NCBI GenBank assembly: GCA_029098185.1
Contig: JAQXNV010000048.1
Span: forward strand, 40,979 to 104,978
From: Oscillospiraceae bacterium
GTDB taxonomy: Bacteria > Bacillota > Clostridia > Oscillospirales > Acutalibacteraceae
DNA length: 64,000 nucleotides
Direction: 5' to 3'
Position numbers and translations under genes: made by a program. This document shows, piece by piece, positions 30,552-41,328 of the stretch. Within the stretch, counting starts at the first letter, position 1, and each line of letters begins with the position of its first letter. The notes beneath the pieces are model-generated. The model ran no database searches, was not told the origin of the DNA, and saw nothing but the letters and a program-made list of their open reading frames with translations.

Positions 30552-31343
30552 TCAATCAAATGGGGTGATGCAGTGCTTCGGGCATACCTCAATACATTTA
30601 CCGCAGTTAGTGCATTTGGCAGGATCAACGGTGGCGTTAAAGTTGGTCACTTTAATGGCGTCGAATTCACAGGCTTTCACGCACTTCATACAGCCGATGC
30701 AACTGACCTTACAAACCTTGTTGGCAGTGGCGCCCTTGTCGCAGTTGCTGCAGCGCACAACGGCCTGTTCCTTGACGGGGATCATCTTGATGAGGGCTCT
30801 CGGGCACTCTTTGACGCACATGGTGCAAGCCACACAGAAGGTGGGGCGCACACGGGCAACGCCGTTGCAGATTTCAATGGCGTCGTGGTCGCAAACGCTG
30901 GCGCAGTCGCCAAAGCCCAGACAGCCGTAGGAGCAGGAGGTGTTACCGCCGCTTGTCTGCGCAGCCGCCGCACAGGTCTGGATGCCTTCATAGTTTACGC
31001 GGGGAGAAGTGTGATCCAGTGTACCCATGCACATGACCATGGCAGTCTTTTTCTCCATAGCGGCAGCAGAACCACCGGTAATGGCAACGATCTTCTCCAT
31101 GACCTCCGCGCCGCCAGGGGAGCAGAGATTTGGCTCAGCTTCGCCCTTAGCGAGAGCGGCAGCATAACCGGCGCAGCCGGAGAAGCCGCAGGCGCCGCAG
31201 TTGGCGCTGGGGAGGATCTCCTCGATCTCCGCAGCTTTTTCATCGACGGGCACGTGCATGACGATGGAGGCAATCGCAAGAATCAGGCCGGCAATGATAC
31301 CAATTGCCGCAACGATGATAATTGCAAAGATAAAAGCATTCAT
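30552..31343 (-). CDS. rnfB: Rnf complex ferredoxin subunit RnfB
   Basis: ANCGACGFSGCAGYA, multiple CxxCxxCxxxCP clusters. Confidence 0.95.
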   Translation of the reverse strand: MNAFIFAIIIVAAIGIIAGLILAIASIVMHVPVDEKAAEIEEILPSANCGACGFSGCAGYAAALAKGEAEPNLCSPGGAEVMEKIVAITGGSAAAMEKKTAMVMCMGTLDHTSPRVNYEGIQTCAAAAQTSGGNTSCSYGCLGFGDCASVCDHDAIEICNGVARVRPTFCVACTMCVKECPRALIKMIPVKEQAVVRCSNCDKGATANKVCKVSCIGCMKCVKACEFDAIKVTNFNATVDPAKCTNCGKCIEVCPKHCITPFD

Positions 31344-31355
31344 GGTAAAACCTCC

Positions 31356-31988
31356 TTAACTAATGCCCAGCATGCCGTTGACAACGCCGGAGAAGGCGAT
31401 GAAGGAAACGGCAAGGAGGGAAGCTGCCACCAGGGTGATCGGCAGACCCTTAAGGGTTTTTGGAATATCGCAGGTTTCCAGCTTGCCGCGGATACCGGCA
31501 AACAGAACCATGGCAACGAGGAAGCCGATACCGGCGCCGAAAGCGTTGACCAGAGATTCCAGATAACCGAAGCTGGCGGGATCGTCCAAGGTGGAGGTGA
31601 TGACGTTCATCGCAACACCGAGAACGGCGCAGTTGGTGGTGATCAGGGGCAGATAAACGCCCAGGGAGTTATACAGCGGCGGCATATACTTTTTCATGAC
31701 GATTTCCACCAGCTGTACCAGGAACGCGATGATGAGGATGAACACAACGGTTTCCAGATACTCAAGTCCCAGGGGCAGTAAGATGTACATAAAGATAGGC
31801 CAGGTAACGGCGGTGGCCAGCAGCATAACAAAGATAACTGCGGCGGACATACCGACGGCCGTGTTCAATTTTTTGGAAACGCCCAGGAAGGGGCAGATGC
31901 CGAGGAATTTACTGAGGATATAGTTGTCGTTTAAGATCGCCGTGAGAAAAATTGCGACGAGTCCTTTAATTACCAGTCCAGCGCTCAT
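31356..31988 (-). CDS. rnfA: Rnf complex subunit RnfA
   Basis: NDNYILSKFLGICPFLGVSKKL, TTNCAVLGVA. Confidence 0.95.
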   Translation of the reverse strand: MSAGLVIKGLVAIFLTAILNDNYILSKFLGICPFLGVSKKLNTAVGMSAAVIFVMLLATAVTWPIFMYILLPLGLEYLETVVFILIIAFLVQLVEIVMKKYMPPLYNSLGVYLPLITTNCAVLGVAMNVITSTLDDPASFGYLESLVNAFGAGIGFLVAMVLFAGIRGKLETCDIPKTLKGLPITLVAASLLAVSFIAFSGVVNGMLGIS

Positions 31989-32695
31989 TATTTCTCACAC
32001 TCCTTCTGCTCAACTTTGGTGCAGCTATCGTGCATTGGGCACTTAGCGCAGCTGAATTCTTCGATGATGGTTGCTTTTGGATTCTTCTTCCGGGTGATCT
32101 GGTTGACCAGTGCGATCAGCATACCGTAGACAAAGAAGCCGCCGGCAGGGAGGATGAAGATGATCATGGACGGGATACCCCAGCGGGTGTACAGTTCTAG
32201 ACCGAAGATGGAACCGGCGCCGAGGATCTCACGGATGATACCCATAGCCAGCAGGGCAGCGGTAAAGCCGACGCCCATGCCCAGACCGTCCACAGCGGAG
32301 GCCAGGACTCTGTTCTTGCTGGCGAACATTTCGGCACGGCCGAGGATGATACAGTTAACAACGATCAGCGGCAGATAGACGCCGAGAGCGCTGTCCAGAG
32401 AGGGCAGGAAGCCCTTGACCAGCATCTGGATAATGGTGACGAAGCCGGCGATGATGGTGATGTAAGCCGGGATACGGACTTTATCCGGGATGACATTCCG
32501 CAGTGCGGAAATAACGATGTTGGAACAGATGAGCACGACGGTAGCCGCGGCGCCCATGCCCAGCGCATTGAACGCGCCGGTAGAAACTGCCAGTGTTGGG
32601 CAGGTACCGAGGATCAGGCGCAGAACCGGGTTCTCCGCGATGATGCCTCTGGTAAAGATGGTGCCAAGACTTTTTTGATTTGGATCTTTAGCCAT
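31988..32695 (-). CDS. rnfE: Rnf complex subunit RnfE
   Basis: ENPVLRLILGTCPTLAVSTGAFNALGMG, VNCIILGRAE. Confidence 0.95.
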   Translation of the reverse strand: MAKDPNQKSLGTIFTRGIIAENPVLRLILGTCPTLAVSTGAFNALGMGAAATVVLICSNIVISALRNVIPDKVRIPAYITIIAGFVTIIQMLVKGFLPSLDSALGVYLPLIVVNCIILGRAEMFASKNRVLASAVDGLGMGVGFTAALLAMGIIREILGAGSIFGLELYTRWGIPSMIIFILPAGGFFVYGMLIALVNQITRKKNPKATIIEEFSCAKCPMHDSCTKVEQKECEK

Positions 32696-32696
32696 G

Positions 32697-33281
32697 TTAA
32701 GCCGCCCCCTTTATCTGATTATAGGCTTTCAGCGCAGTATCTACCGCACTGGAAACGGCGCGGGAGGTGATGGTGGCGCCGGACATTGCCTCGATGGTGC
32801 CGCCATCCTTGCTGACCTTGACCTCGCCGTCGGACGCCTTGATACCGGTAAACTGGCCTTTAAATTTATCCTGGGAGGCGTTCTGGCCAAGACCAGGCGT
32901 CTCATTGCTGATGTCCAGGGTATAGATGCCGGTGACTGTACCTTCCAGATCAACGCCGGTAACGATTTTGATCTTGCCGCCGTAGCCGGAACCGGTGGTG
33001 ATGAACGCATAGCCTACATCTTTGCCGGAAGTCTGGGCAACATAATAGTTGTAGTCACTGCCGTTGACCGAAATGGTCTGTTTGTCGCCGAATTGGTTGT
33101 TGCTGTCGTTCTCATCCAGGTTGAGCACAGCGTAGCAGGAAGCCTGCTCGTTGGCCAGTTCCACCTCTTTGATCTTTTCCGCAGTCACCATGTTGGTGCC
33201 GGCCAGTGCAGCGGCAACGACCAGTGCGATGATAAACAGGGAGATGGTGGGGATGATGATGGATTTTGCGCTAAACTTCAT
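32697..33281 (-). CDS. rnfG: Rnf complex FMN-binding subunit RnfG
   Basis: ETPGLGQNA, flavinylation motif MSGATITSRAV. Confidence 0.95.
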   Translation of the reverse strand: MKFSAKSIIIPTISLFIIALVVAAALAGTNMVTAEKIKEVELANEQASCYAVLNLDENDSNNQFGDKQTISVNGSDYNYYVAQTSGKDVGYAFITTGSGYGGKIKIVTGVDLEGTVTGIYTLDISNETPGLGQNASQDKFKGQFTGIKASDGEVKVSKDGGTIEAMSGATITSRAVSSAVDTALKAYNQIKGAA

Positions 33282-34228
33282 GATGCTTTCCGCTCCTTTC
33301 CAAACGGTCTTGGAGACGTTGCCTTCTCAATCAATGGGGTGAGGATGTTCATCAGGATGATGGCGAAGGAAACGCCTTCTGGCAGAGAACCAAAGAGACG
33401 GATGACCATGGTCAGGATACCGCAGCCGATGGCAAAGACGATCTTGCCCCGCCAGTTGATCGGGGTGGTTGCGTAGTCGGTAGCCATGAAGATGGCGCCC
33501 AGCATCAGACCGCCGGAGAGAAGCTGGGTAAGGATGTCGACGCCGATGTTGCCGCCGGTGCAGGCGGAGTAGATCAGCGTAAAGAGGGCAACAGTGCCCA
33601 TGTAGCACAGGGGGATCAGCGGGGAGATGACCTTGCGGATCACCAGATAGATACCGCCGATGATCAGTGCCAGTGCGCAGGTCTCACCGAGAGAACCGCC
33701 CTGGTTGCCCAGGAACATATCCAGCAGGCTGACTTCGCCGCCGCCAAGGACCGTTGCAGTAGTCATGGCGTCGGTGCCGCCCCAATAATAGAAGGGGGAA
33801 GCCCAGGTAGTCATCGGTGTTGGGAAGGAGACCAGAAGAACGATTCTGGCGGTCAGCGCCGGGTTGACGAAGTTCTGGCCCAGTCCGCCGAACATCTGCT
33901 TGACCACGATGATGGCCACAACAGAGCCGATGGCGGCAATGATGGGATTGAGGCCGGCCGGCAGGTTAAAGGCCAGCAGGATGCCGGTGACGACGGCACT
34001 CAGATCGAATAAGGTGTTTTCGCGTTTCATGATCTTTCGGCTGACGAACTCGGCCACAACGCAGGTAGCCACGCAGACAGCGATGAGGATCGCGGCCCGA
34101 TAGCCAAAGTAGATGATCGACGCGACGAGGGCTGGCATCAATGCGATGATGACATCCAGCATGATGCCGGTGGTGGTGCGTCCCGCTCTCAAATGAGGCG
34201 AGGACGATACAATCAGTTTATCTTTCAT
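33278..34228 (-). CDS. rnfD: Rnf complex subunit RnfD
   Basis: SSPHLRAGRTTTGIMLDVIIALMPA, GQNFVNPALTARIVL, position between rnfC and rnfG. Confidence 0.95.
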   Translation of the reverse strand: MKDKLIVSSSPHLRAGRTTTGIMLDVIIALMPALVASIIYFGYRAAILIAVCVATCVVAEFVSRKIMKRENTLFDLSAVVTGILLAFNLPAGLNPIIAAIGSVVAIIVVKQMFGGLGQNFVNPALTARIVLLVSFPTPMTTWASPFYYWGGTDAMTTATVLGGGEVSLLDMFLGNQGGSLGETCALALIIGGIYLVIRKVISPLIPLCYMGTVALFTLIYSACTGGNIGVDILTQLLSGGLMLGAIFMATDYATTPINWRGKIVFAIGCGILTMVIRLFGSLPEGVSFAIILMNILTPLIEKATSPRPFGKERKAS

Positions 34229-34262
34229 GACGATTGGTACCTCTCTTACGGAATTGGAACGG

Positions 34263-35627
34263 TCAGTTCTCTTTTTTGGCTTCAGCTTTGGCTTTGGCCT
34301 CGGCGTCAGCCTTGCGGACCATGGACTTGCCGATGCGAATGGCCTGTACCAGAGGTCGCTTAGCCGGACAGGTGTAGGAGCAGCAGCCGCACTCAATGCA
34401 GTTCAGCACGGCGATGTCCCGCAGCTCGTCAACTTTTTTGAATTCCGTGTATTTTTCAAACATGGATGGCATCAGGTTCATGGGGCAGACCGTGAGGCAG
34501 GCACCGCAGTGGATGCAAGCGGTAGAGCGCGGCAGGCGGGACTCTTTTTCGTTGAGGGCCAGGATGCCGTTGGTCTGCTTCAGGATGGGCGAATCGTCGG
34601 TAAAGGACGCGTTGCCCATCATCGGGCCGCCGTAGAGGATCTTTTTCGGCTCACCCTTGTAGCCGCCGCAGAAAGCGACCAGGTCTGAGATCTTGCTGCC
34701 GATAGGCGCGATGACGTTCTGTGGATTGGTGATGGCGGAACCGTCAACGGTGATCCGCTTGGAGATCAGCGGCATACCGCTCTCCAAATATCTGCCCAAA
34801 AAGCCTACAGAGGTGATGTTCATGACGACGCAGCCCACGCTGGAGGGCAACTTGCCCATGGGTACGACCCGGTCGGTGGCAGCCTTGATGAGGACTTTTT
34901 CCGCGCCCTGAGGGTAGCGGGCCTTCAGGGTGAGAACGCCGACTTTGCCGTTGCTGCGGCTGTCCTTGGCAATGAGGTCTTTCAGGTGTTGGATGGCCTG
35001 TGGCTTGTTGCCCTCAATGCCGATGATGGTGCGCTGGATCCCCAGCCAGTGCATGACAGCGAAGATGCCGTCGAGGATATGTTCTCCCTCTTCCAGGGCC
35101 TCCCGGTTATCCGAGGTCAGATACGGCTCACATTCGGCGCCGTTGATGATCAACGTGTCCAGGGCGTCCTTGGAAGCGTGCTTGACGTGGGTCGGGAAAC
35201 CGGCGCCGCCGAGACCGACCAGGCCGGACTCTTTGACAGCGTTGAGGAAATCCTCTTTGGAGTGGATCTCCGGGGGATGAACGTCCGGGGAAATGGTCAT
35301 CTGACCGTCGGACTCGATGGTGATGGCGTCGACGCTCTGGCCGGTGCCCAAAGTCACCTTGCCTACCGCCTTGACCTTGCCGGAAACGCTGGCGTGGATC
35401 GGGGCGGAAACAAACCCTTTTCCTTCACCGATCTTCTGGCCGACCAGCACCTCTGCGCCCACTTTGACCAGTGGGGTGCAGGGAGCGCCGATGTGCATAG
35501 ACATCGGGATGACGACCTGCTGCGGGGGTGGCATCACTACCGAAGGCGATTGCGCTGTGTGTTTACGGTGAGGCGCTTTCACGCCGCCGTGTGTTCTGAA
35601 TGGGTTCACAGGAATTGTTAACTCCAT
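34263..35627 (-). CDS. rnfC: Rnf complex NADH-binding/Fe-S subunit RnfC
   Basis: GLVGLGGAGFPTHVK, CIHCGACLTVCP, CIECGCCSYTCP. Confidence 0.95.
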   Translation of the reverse strand: MELTIPVNPFRTHGGVKAPHRKHTAQSPSVVMPPPQQVVIPMSMHIGAPCTPLVKVGAEVLVGQKIGEGKGFVSAPIHASVSGKVKAVGKVTLGTGQSVDAITIESDGQMTISPDVHPPEIHSKEDFLNAVKESGLVGLGGAGFPTHVKHASKDALDTLIINGAECEPYLTSDNREALEEGEHILDGIFAVMHWLGIQRTIIGIEGNKPQAIQHLKDLIAKDSRSNGKVGVLTLKARYPQGAEKVLIKAATDRVVPMGKLPSSVGCVVMNITSVGFLGRYLESGMPLISKRITVDGSAITNPQNVIAPIGSKISDLVAFCGGYKGEPKKILYGGPMMGNASFTDDSPILKQTNGILALNEKESRLPRSTACIHCGACLTVCPMNLMPSMFEKYTEFKKVDELRDIAVLNCIECGCCSYTCPAKRPLVQAIRIGKSMVRKADAEAKAKAEAKKEN

Positions 35628-35714
35628 TTCCTTCTCCTCCTTTAGTCGAGTGAGACGAGAGATGGGTAAGTTCTCTCGTTAAATTTTTATCATAAGAAGC
35701 TATGACAAACCACA

Positions 35715-36803
35715 TTACGTTTGTAATGTGAAGCTGCTTTCCGTGATGGTAAAGCAGTCCTTGAGGCCGTCGGAGACGATGACTTGATTTTCCTTTGTAA
35801 TGAAGATCGCGTCAGCGTTGTAAGACGCCAGAAGAGATTGTGATCTCTCTGTGCCCAGCACCAGGCAGGCAGTGGAGAGGGCGTCCGAGAGGGCGCCGTT
35901 GTCACAATGGACCGTGACAGATACCAGGTCGGTGTCGGCCGGATAGCCTGTTTTCGGATTTAAAATGTGGTGGTAAGTAACGCCGTCCTGCTGAAAATAT
36001 CGCTCATAGGTACCGGAGGTGGACACAAAGCCGTCCTCGATAGAGAGCGTTCCCATAGCGGCGCTGGTGTCGTCGCTGTTGGGGTTGCGGATGCCGATGG
36101 CCCACGGGGAGCCGTCCGCTTTTTTGCCGTAGACGCCGACGCTTCCGCCTGAGGCAACGATGCCGCAGGAAATATCTGTTTTCCGGTAAGCGTCGATGGC
36201 CGCGTCACAGGCTGCGCCTTTGCCGATGGCCCCCAGATCGACCGCAAAGTGCTTCTTTTTCAGGAAAGCGGAAGCATTCTGTTTGTCGAGCTGCAGCTGC
36301 GTGTAGTCCACGTATTGCAGATGCTCCTTTAGCGCCGACGGATCCGGTACAGTGGTACCGCCTGCGTCAAAGTTCCACAGCAGGGACAATGGCAAGATCG
36401 TTGGATCGTAAGCGCCCTCGGTGCGCTGCGCCACATCCAGCGCCGTTTCCAAAATAGAAACGGTGTCCTCGTGGAGGGAGACAGAAGCTTTTCCAGCGCT
36501 GTTGTTCAGCTTTTGGATGTCGGAATCGGTCTGCCGCCAGGAGATGTGCTGTTCCAGCTCGTTGATGGCCGACGTGGCCGCAGAAGCCGCCTCGGTGCGG
36601 GATTTGCTGTCAGCGCCGCCATATACGGTCTGTACCAGGTAGGTGCCCATGGCAAAGGTGGTGTTCTCGTATTTGTCCTCCGATGGCGATCTGGAAGTGC
36701 CAAAGACGGTCCAGATGACGATGAGGGCGGCGATAGTTGCCGCCAGCAGACACGAGAGCACGATCAGCGGGAGTTGATAAGTGGTTGCTTTTTTTGTTTT
36801 CAC
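35715..36803 (-). CDS. apbE: FAD:protein FMN transferase ApbE
   Basis: FAMGTYLVQTVYGG, VDLGAIGKGAACD, HHILNPKTGYPA; GTG start behind AGGAGGAATTCA. Confidence 0.9.
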   Translation of the reverse strand: MKTKKATTYQLPLIVLSCLLAATIAALIVIWTVFGTSRSPSEDKYENTTFAMGTYLVQTVYGGADSKSRTEAASAATSAINELEQHISWRQTDSDIQKLNNSAGKASVSLHEDTVSILETALDVAQRTEGAYDPTILPLSLLWNFDAGGTTVPDPSALKEHLQYVDYTQLQLDKQNASAFLKKKHFAVDLGAIGKGAACDAAIDAYRKTDISCGIVASGGSVGVYGKKADGSPWAIGIRNPNSDDTSAAMGTLSIEDGFVSTSGTYERYFQQDGVTYHHILNPKTGYPADTDLVSVTVHCDNGALSDALSTACLVLGTERSQSLLASYNADAIFITKENQVIVSDGLKDCFTITESSFTLQT

Positions 36804-37009
36804 TGAATTCCTCCTTGGAATCACAGCATAAAATCACCCAAATCCATTATACCATACGACAAAATGTTAGTAAATTGTAAATTTTGTTTTTTATTTAACG
36901 CACATAACCAAAAAACGAGGGCTTGTTTCAACATTTTGCACAAAAAATAAGAATTGGGATTCGAAATTTCCTTCTTGTTTCTGTCGATGGGGTCGCGTCC
37001 TCAAAAAAA

Positions 37010-37627
37010 TTATATGCTGCGGCAGCGATATTTAGCGGCCTGGATGATCAGATCGGCGGCATTTTCCAGTCCCACAGAGGAGCTGTTCAGGGTCAGATCA
37101 TACTGCTCCAGATCCATCCAGCGCTCATCGGTGTAGTAGCTGTGATAGTGAGCACGCTGTTTGTCCTGCTTGGCCAGCCGTTCCCGAATGCGTTTTTCCG
37201 GCTCGCCGTATTGATGGATGGCCCGCTGGATGCGGTCGTCCAGGTCAGCGTTGATAAAGACGCTGAGATGGCGGACCTCATGGCGCAGGACATAGCTGGC
37301 GCACCGGCCGATAATGACGCAGGAGCCTTGTTTGGCGAATTTTTTGATCGCCTCAGACTCGGCCTGAAATACCTTGTCGTTGATGGTAGATTCGCTGTTG
37401 AAGTAGGAGTGCATCCCGCCGGCGGCAAAGGCCTGCCCCAGAGGATTTCCGGCCTTTTCATCGTTGTAGCGGACCAGGTCTGGATGGATGCCGCTTTCGG
37501 TGACAGCTTCCAGGAGGATTTTCTTGTCCAGATACAAGATCCCTAGCTTTTCAGCCACTCTGCGGCCGATCTCACGACCACCGCTGCCGTACTGCCGGGC
37601 GATGGTGATGACAATGTTGTTTTCCAT
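37010..37627 (-). CDS. cytidylate kinase-like family protein
   Basis: MENNIVITIARQYGSGGREIGRRVAEKLG. Confidence 0.9.
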   Translation of the reverse strand: MENNIVITIARQYGSGGREIGRRVAEKLGILYLDKKILLEAVTESGIHPDLVRYNDEKAGNPLGQAFAAGGMHSYFNSESTINDKVFQAESEAIKKFAKQGSCVIIGRCASYVLRHEVRHLSVFINADLDDRIQRAIHQYGEPEKRIRERLAKQDKQRAHYHSYYTDERWMDLEQYDLTLNSSSVGLENAADLIIQAAKYRCRSI

Positions 37628-38004
37628 AAGAAAGTTCACCAGAATTCTATCAGTATAGATTGATCTGCCCCATGGTTTCACAGGAAATTTTCACAAAAAC
37701 AAGGGAACAAACCTACCAATTATAGTACTATATCCCACTTTAAATTGCAATGCGCAAATGTGACAAAGGCAGAAAAATCTTCACAGTCTGTTCATCAAAT
37801 GGCACACAAAAGAACATTTGTCTGTGATTTTGTCCCCTTTGTTTCCAAAATCATCACGCCGTTTTCACAAAAACAGGTTACGATAGATCATAGAGATCCC
37901 AGAGAAAAGGGAAAGAACCTGGTGCGGATCCTGTGATTTTATGGTACAATCAAAAGCAAAGATCCCGCAGCAGCAAACAGGGAATATAGAAAGGGAAGAA
38001 CGAG

Positions 38005-38685
38005 ATGGATAAAATTTTGGTGGTAGACGACGAGGAAAAGATCCGGGCTCTTATTCGGAAATACGCGGAGTTTGAGGGGTACGCCGTAGAGGAGGCCTGC
38101 GACGGTATGGAAGCAGTGTTGCTGTGCCGCAAGGCGCCCACGGCCTACGACATCATCATCCTGGACATTATGATGCCGGAGCTGGACGGCTTTTCAGCGG
38201 CGAAGGAGATACGCAAGGTGAGCGATACGCCGATCCTTTTTTTGTCGGCCAGAGGAGAGGAATACGACAAGATCCACGGCTTTGAAAACGGCGCTGACGA
38301 TTATGTGGTCAAGCCCTTCTCGCCCAAGGAGCTGATGATGCGGGTGGGCGCTATCTTAAAGCGGACCCGGGCCCAGTCCACAGTGCAAAAGGACGTCCAA
38401 TCCTTTGGAGGGCTGACCATCGACTTTTCCGCCCGGATCGTGATGGTAGACGGTCAGCGGGTGGATTTGTCGCCAAAGGAATACGATCTGCTGTCCTACC
38501 TGGTGGAGAACCGGAATATCGCCCTGACACGGGAACAGCTCATCACCAACGTGTGGGGCTATGATTTTTACGGCGACGACCGGACGCTGGATACCCACAT
38601 CAAGCTGCTGCGGAAAAGCCTTGGCCCCTACAGCAAGATGATCGTCACCTTGAGAGGAGTGGGGTATCGTTTTGAAACAGCGTAA
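38005..38685 (+). CDS. OmpR/PhoB-family response regulator
   Basis: KILVVDDEEKIRALI, ILDIMMPELDG, winged-helix C-terminus. Confidence 0.95.
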   Translation: MDKILVVDDEEKIRALIRKYAEFEGYAVEEACDGMEAVLLCRKAPTAYDIIILDIMMPELDGFSAAKEIRKVSDTPILFLSARGEEYDKIHGFENGADDYVVKPFSPKELMMRVGAILKRTRAQSTVQKDVQSFGGLTIDFSARIVMVDGQRVDLSPKEYDLLSYLVENRNIALTREQLITNVWGYDFYGDDRTLDTHIKLLRKSLGPYSKMIVTLRGVGYRFETA

Positions 38686-40150
38686 GCGTCCGTACTTTGG
38701 CAGTATCAAGTGGCGAGTCTTTCTGGGCTGTACCATCTTGATCGCCATCATGCTGGCGGTACTTTGGATTTTTCAGACGTGCTTTTTGTCTACTTTTTAT
38801 AAAGGGATCAAAACCCGGCAGATCCAGTTGGGGGCCCAGGAGATCGTCAAGCACATCAACGATGAAAACTTAAACGATCGGCTGGAGACGATTTCTAAAG
38901 AAAAGCAGCTTTGCATCGTCATCACCGACGAAACGGGCTATGTGCTCTATAGCCAGGAGGCGTGGAAAAACTGCATTCTCCACCGGATGAACGCTGTGCT
39001 GTACCTGCGGGCCTACTATATTACCCAGGAACATGGCGGCACTTATCTGGAGCAGGGCAAGGCGGCCCACGGCCCCGATGAAGAAAACGCGCTTTGGAGC
39101 GACGGCCGGCAGAAGCTGACCTTAAGCCCGGAAACGATGCTTTATACGACCATCACCGAAAACAAAGACGGCAGCGCCCGCTTTATCATGCTGTACACCA
39201 ATTTGTCGCCGGTGCAGGCCACAGTGGAAACATTGCGGATGCAGCTTTTCTGGGTGACGGTGCTGATGATCGTGCTGGCTTTTGTGCTGGCGCTGATCTT
39301 GTCCCACACCATCACGGGACCTATCCGGCGCATCAATGAGTCGGCCAAACAATTGGCCAAGGGCCGGTATGATACCCAGTTTGAAGAGGGCGGCTATCAG
39401 GAGATCAGAGAGTTGGCCCAGACGCTGAATTACGCCGCCGGGGAGCTTTCTAAGGTAGAGGGGCTCCAGCGGGAATTGGTGGCCAATATTTCCCACGACC
39501 TGCGCACGCCTCTGACGATGATCATCGGCTACGCGGAGGTCATGCGGGACCTGCCGGGAGAGAACACGCCGGAGAACATCCAGGTCATCATCGACGAAGC
39601 TACCCGGCTGTCCACGCTGGTCAACGATGTGCTGGACATTTCCAAGCTCCGGTCGGGCACAGAAACGATGCAGGTGGAAGTGTTCAACCTGACAGAAAGT
39701 ATCCGGCAGATTTTACAGCGGTACAGCAAGATGACCGATTATCGTATCACCTTCCGCGCGGAGGGCGATGTGTGGGTCAAGGGGGATCCCTTAAAGCTGT
39801 CCCAGGTGGTGTACAATCTGGTGAACAACGCCATTACCTATACGGGCAAGGATAAGGTGGTGGACATCTGTCAGACGACAGCGCAGGGCCGGGTGCGGAT
39901 TTCCGTTACCGATACTGGAGAGGGCATTGATCCCAAGCTGCTCAATGACATTTGGGACCGGTATTATAAGGTAGACAAGGCCCATAAGCGTGCCCAGATC
40001 GGCACGGGATTGGGTCTGTCCATCGTCAAATCCATTTTGGATCTCCATCCCGGCACCACTTACGGTGTCCGGAGTAAATTGGGCGAGGGGAGCTGCTTCT
40101 GGTTTGAGATGGAACAGCAGCCTGCGCCGCTGCCAGGAACAACAGAATAG
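38672..40150 (+). CDS. sensor histidine kinase (HAMP-HisKA-HATPase)
   Basis: NISHDLRTPLTMIIGYAEVM, NLVNNAITYTGKDK, DTGEGI, GTGLGLSI. Confidence 0.95.
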   Translation: MKQRKRPYFGSIKWRVFLGCTILIAIMLAVLWIFQTCFLSTFYKGIKTRQIQLGAQEIVKHINDENLNDRLETISKEKQLCIVITDETGYVLYSQEAWKNCILHRMNAVLYLRAYYITQEHGGTYLEQGKAAHGPDEENALWSDGRQKLTLSPETMLYTTITENKDGSARFIMLYTNLSPVQATVETLRMQLFWVTVLMIVLAFVLALILSHTITGPIRRINESAKQLAKGRYDTQFEEGGYQEIRELAQTLNYAAGELSKVEGLQRELVANISHDLRTPLTMIIGYAEVMRDLPGENTPENIQVIIDEATRLSTLVNDVLDISKLRSGTETMQVEVFNLTESIRQILQRYSKMTDYRITFRAEGDVWVKGDPLKLSQVVYNLVNNAITYTGKDKVVDICQTTAQGRVRISVTDTGEGIDPKLLNDIWDRYYKVDKAHKRAQIGTGLGLSIVKSILDLHPGTTYGVRSKLGEGSCFWFEMEQQPAPLPGTTE

Positions 40151-40160
40151 GATGATTTTG

Positions 40161-40198
40161 CAGCATCTTCCCACCATGGTGAGAAGATGCTTTTTGCG
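40161..40198 (+). terminator. Rho-independent terminator
   Basis: GCATCTTC...GAAGATGCTTTTTG. Confidence 0.8.
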
Positions 40199-40317
40199 TG
40201 ATTTTCCGGCAATTGTGTCTTTTTCATGAAATCTACACAAAAAGAGTGCAATTTCCAATTCCTTGTGTTATAATGAAAAAACGAACAAAAAATCAGACAA
40301 ACCAAAAGGAGAGACCC

Positions 40318-41271
40318 ATGAAAGTTTCTGTACTGGGCTGCGGCAGATGGGGCAGTTTTATTGCCTGGTATCTGCACAGGATCCACCATGACGTTATGCT
40401 GTACGGCAGAGTTGGCTCTGCGCATTTGCAGCAGTTTCGAGAGACCAGGAGTAACGGGATGGTCACCTTTGACGAATCGGTCCAGTTCACCGATTCGCTG
40501 GAGGAGGCTGTTTTGCACGGTGAGATCCTGGTGATCTCCATCGCCGCGCAGAATCTGCGGAGCCTGATGGCTTCTTTGGGGCAGTTGGATCTAGCGGGCA
40601 AGACCCTGGTCCTCTGCATGAAGGGCCTGGAGGCATCTACGGGGAAACGGCTGACCCAGGTCGTGGAAGAATTCACATCTGCCGATGTGGCCATTTGGGT
40701 AGGGCCGGGCCATGTGCAGGATTTCACCAAAGGCATCCCCAACTGTATGGTCATCGACAGTAAACAGCAGTCGGTGAAGGAGCGGATCGTAAATGCCTTT
40801 GGCAGTCCGCTGATCCGGTTCTACTACGGCACGGACCTCATCGGCAACGAGGTGGGGGCCGCGGCGAAGAATGTCATCGGCATAGCGGCCGGTATGCTGG
40901 ACGGCAAGGGACTCACGGCGCTCAAAGGCGCGCTCATGTCCCGGGGCACTCGGGAGATCGCCCGGCTCATCAAGGCCATGGGCGGCAACGAGATCACAGC
41001 CTATGGTCTGAGCCACCTGGGCGATTATCAGGCCACCGTCTTTTCAGAATACAGTCATAACCGGCGGTTTGGCGAGTTGTTCGTGCAGGGAAAGGAGTAC
41101 GGTCAATTGGCAGAGGGCGTTCCCACCACCGGCGCGCTGCTGCGCCTTGCCGCAGAGCACGGGGTAGAGCTGCCCATTTGCAACGCCGTAGACCGGATGG
41201 TCAATAAAGGCGAGGATGCAGATACGATCCTTTCCGATTTGTTCCTGCGCAGTATCAAGGAGGAATTTTGA
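40318..41271 (+). CDS. gpsA: NAD(P)H-dependent glycerol-3-phosphate dehydrogenase
   Basis: VLGCGRWGSFIAWYL, GNEVGAAAKNVIGIAAGMLDG. Confidence 0.88.
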   Translation: MKVSVLGCGRWGSFIAWYLHRIHHDVMLYGRVGSAHLQQFRETRSNGMVTFDESVQFTDSLEEAVLHGEILVISIAAQNLRSLMASLGQLDLAGKTLVLCMKGLEASTGKRLTQVVEEFTSADVAIWVGPGHVQDFTKGIPNCMVIDSKQQSVKERIVNAFGSPLIRFYYGTDLIGNEVGAAAKNVIGIAAGMLDGKGLTALKGALMSRGTREIARLIKAMGGNEITAYGLSHLGDYQATVFSEYSHNRRFGELFVQGKEYGQLAEGVPTTGALLRLAAEHGVELPICNAVDRMVNKGEDADTILSDLFLRSIKEEF

Positions 41272-41328
41272 ATCTCGACTTGATCCGAATCAAAAATAAA
41301 AATCACGAAAAATAAAGGAGAAATAACA

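Noticed and set aside
30573-31781. 402-aa plus-strand ORF
   Set aside because: Antisense to rnfB/rnfA; low-complexity Ala/Gly/His-rich translation.
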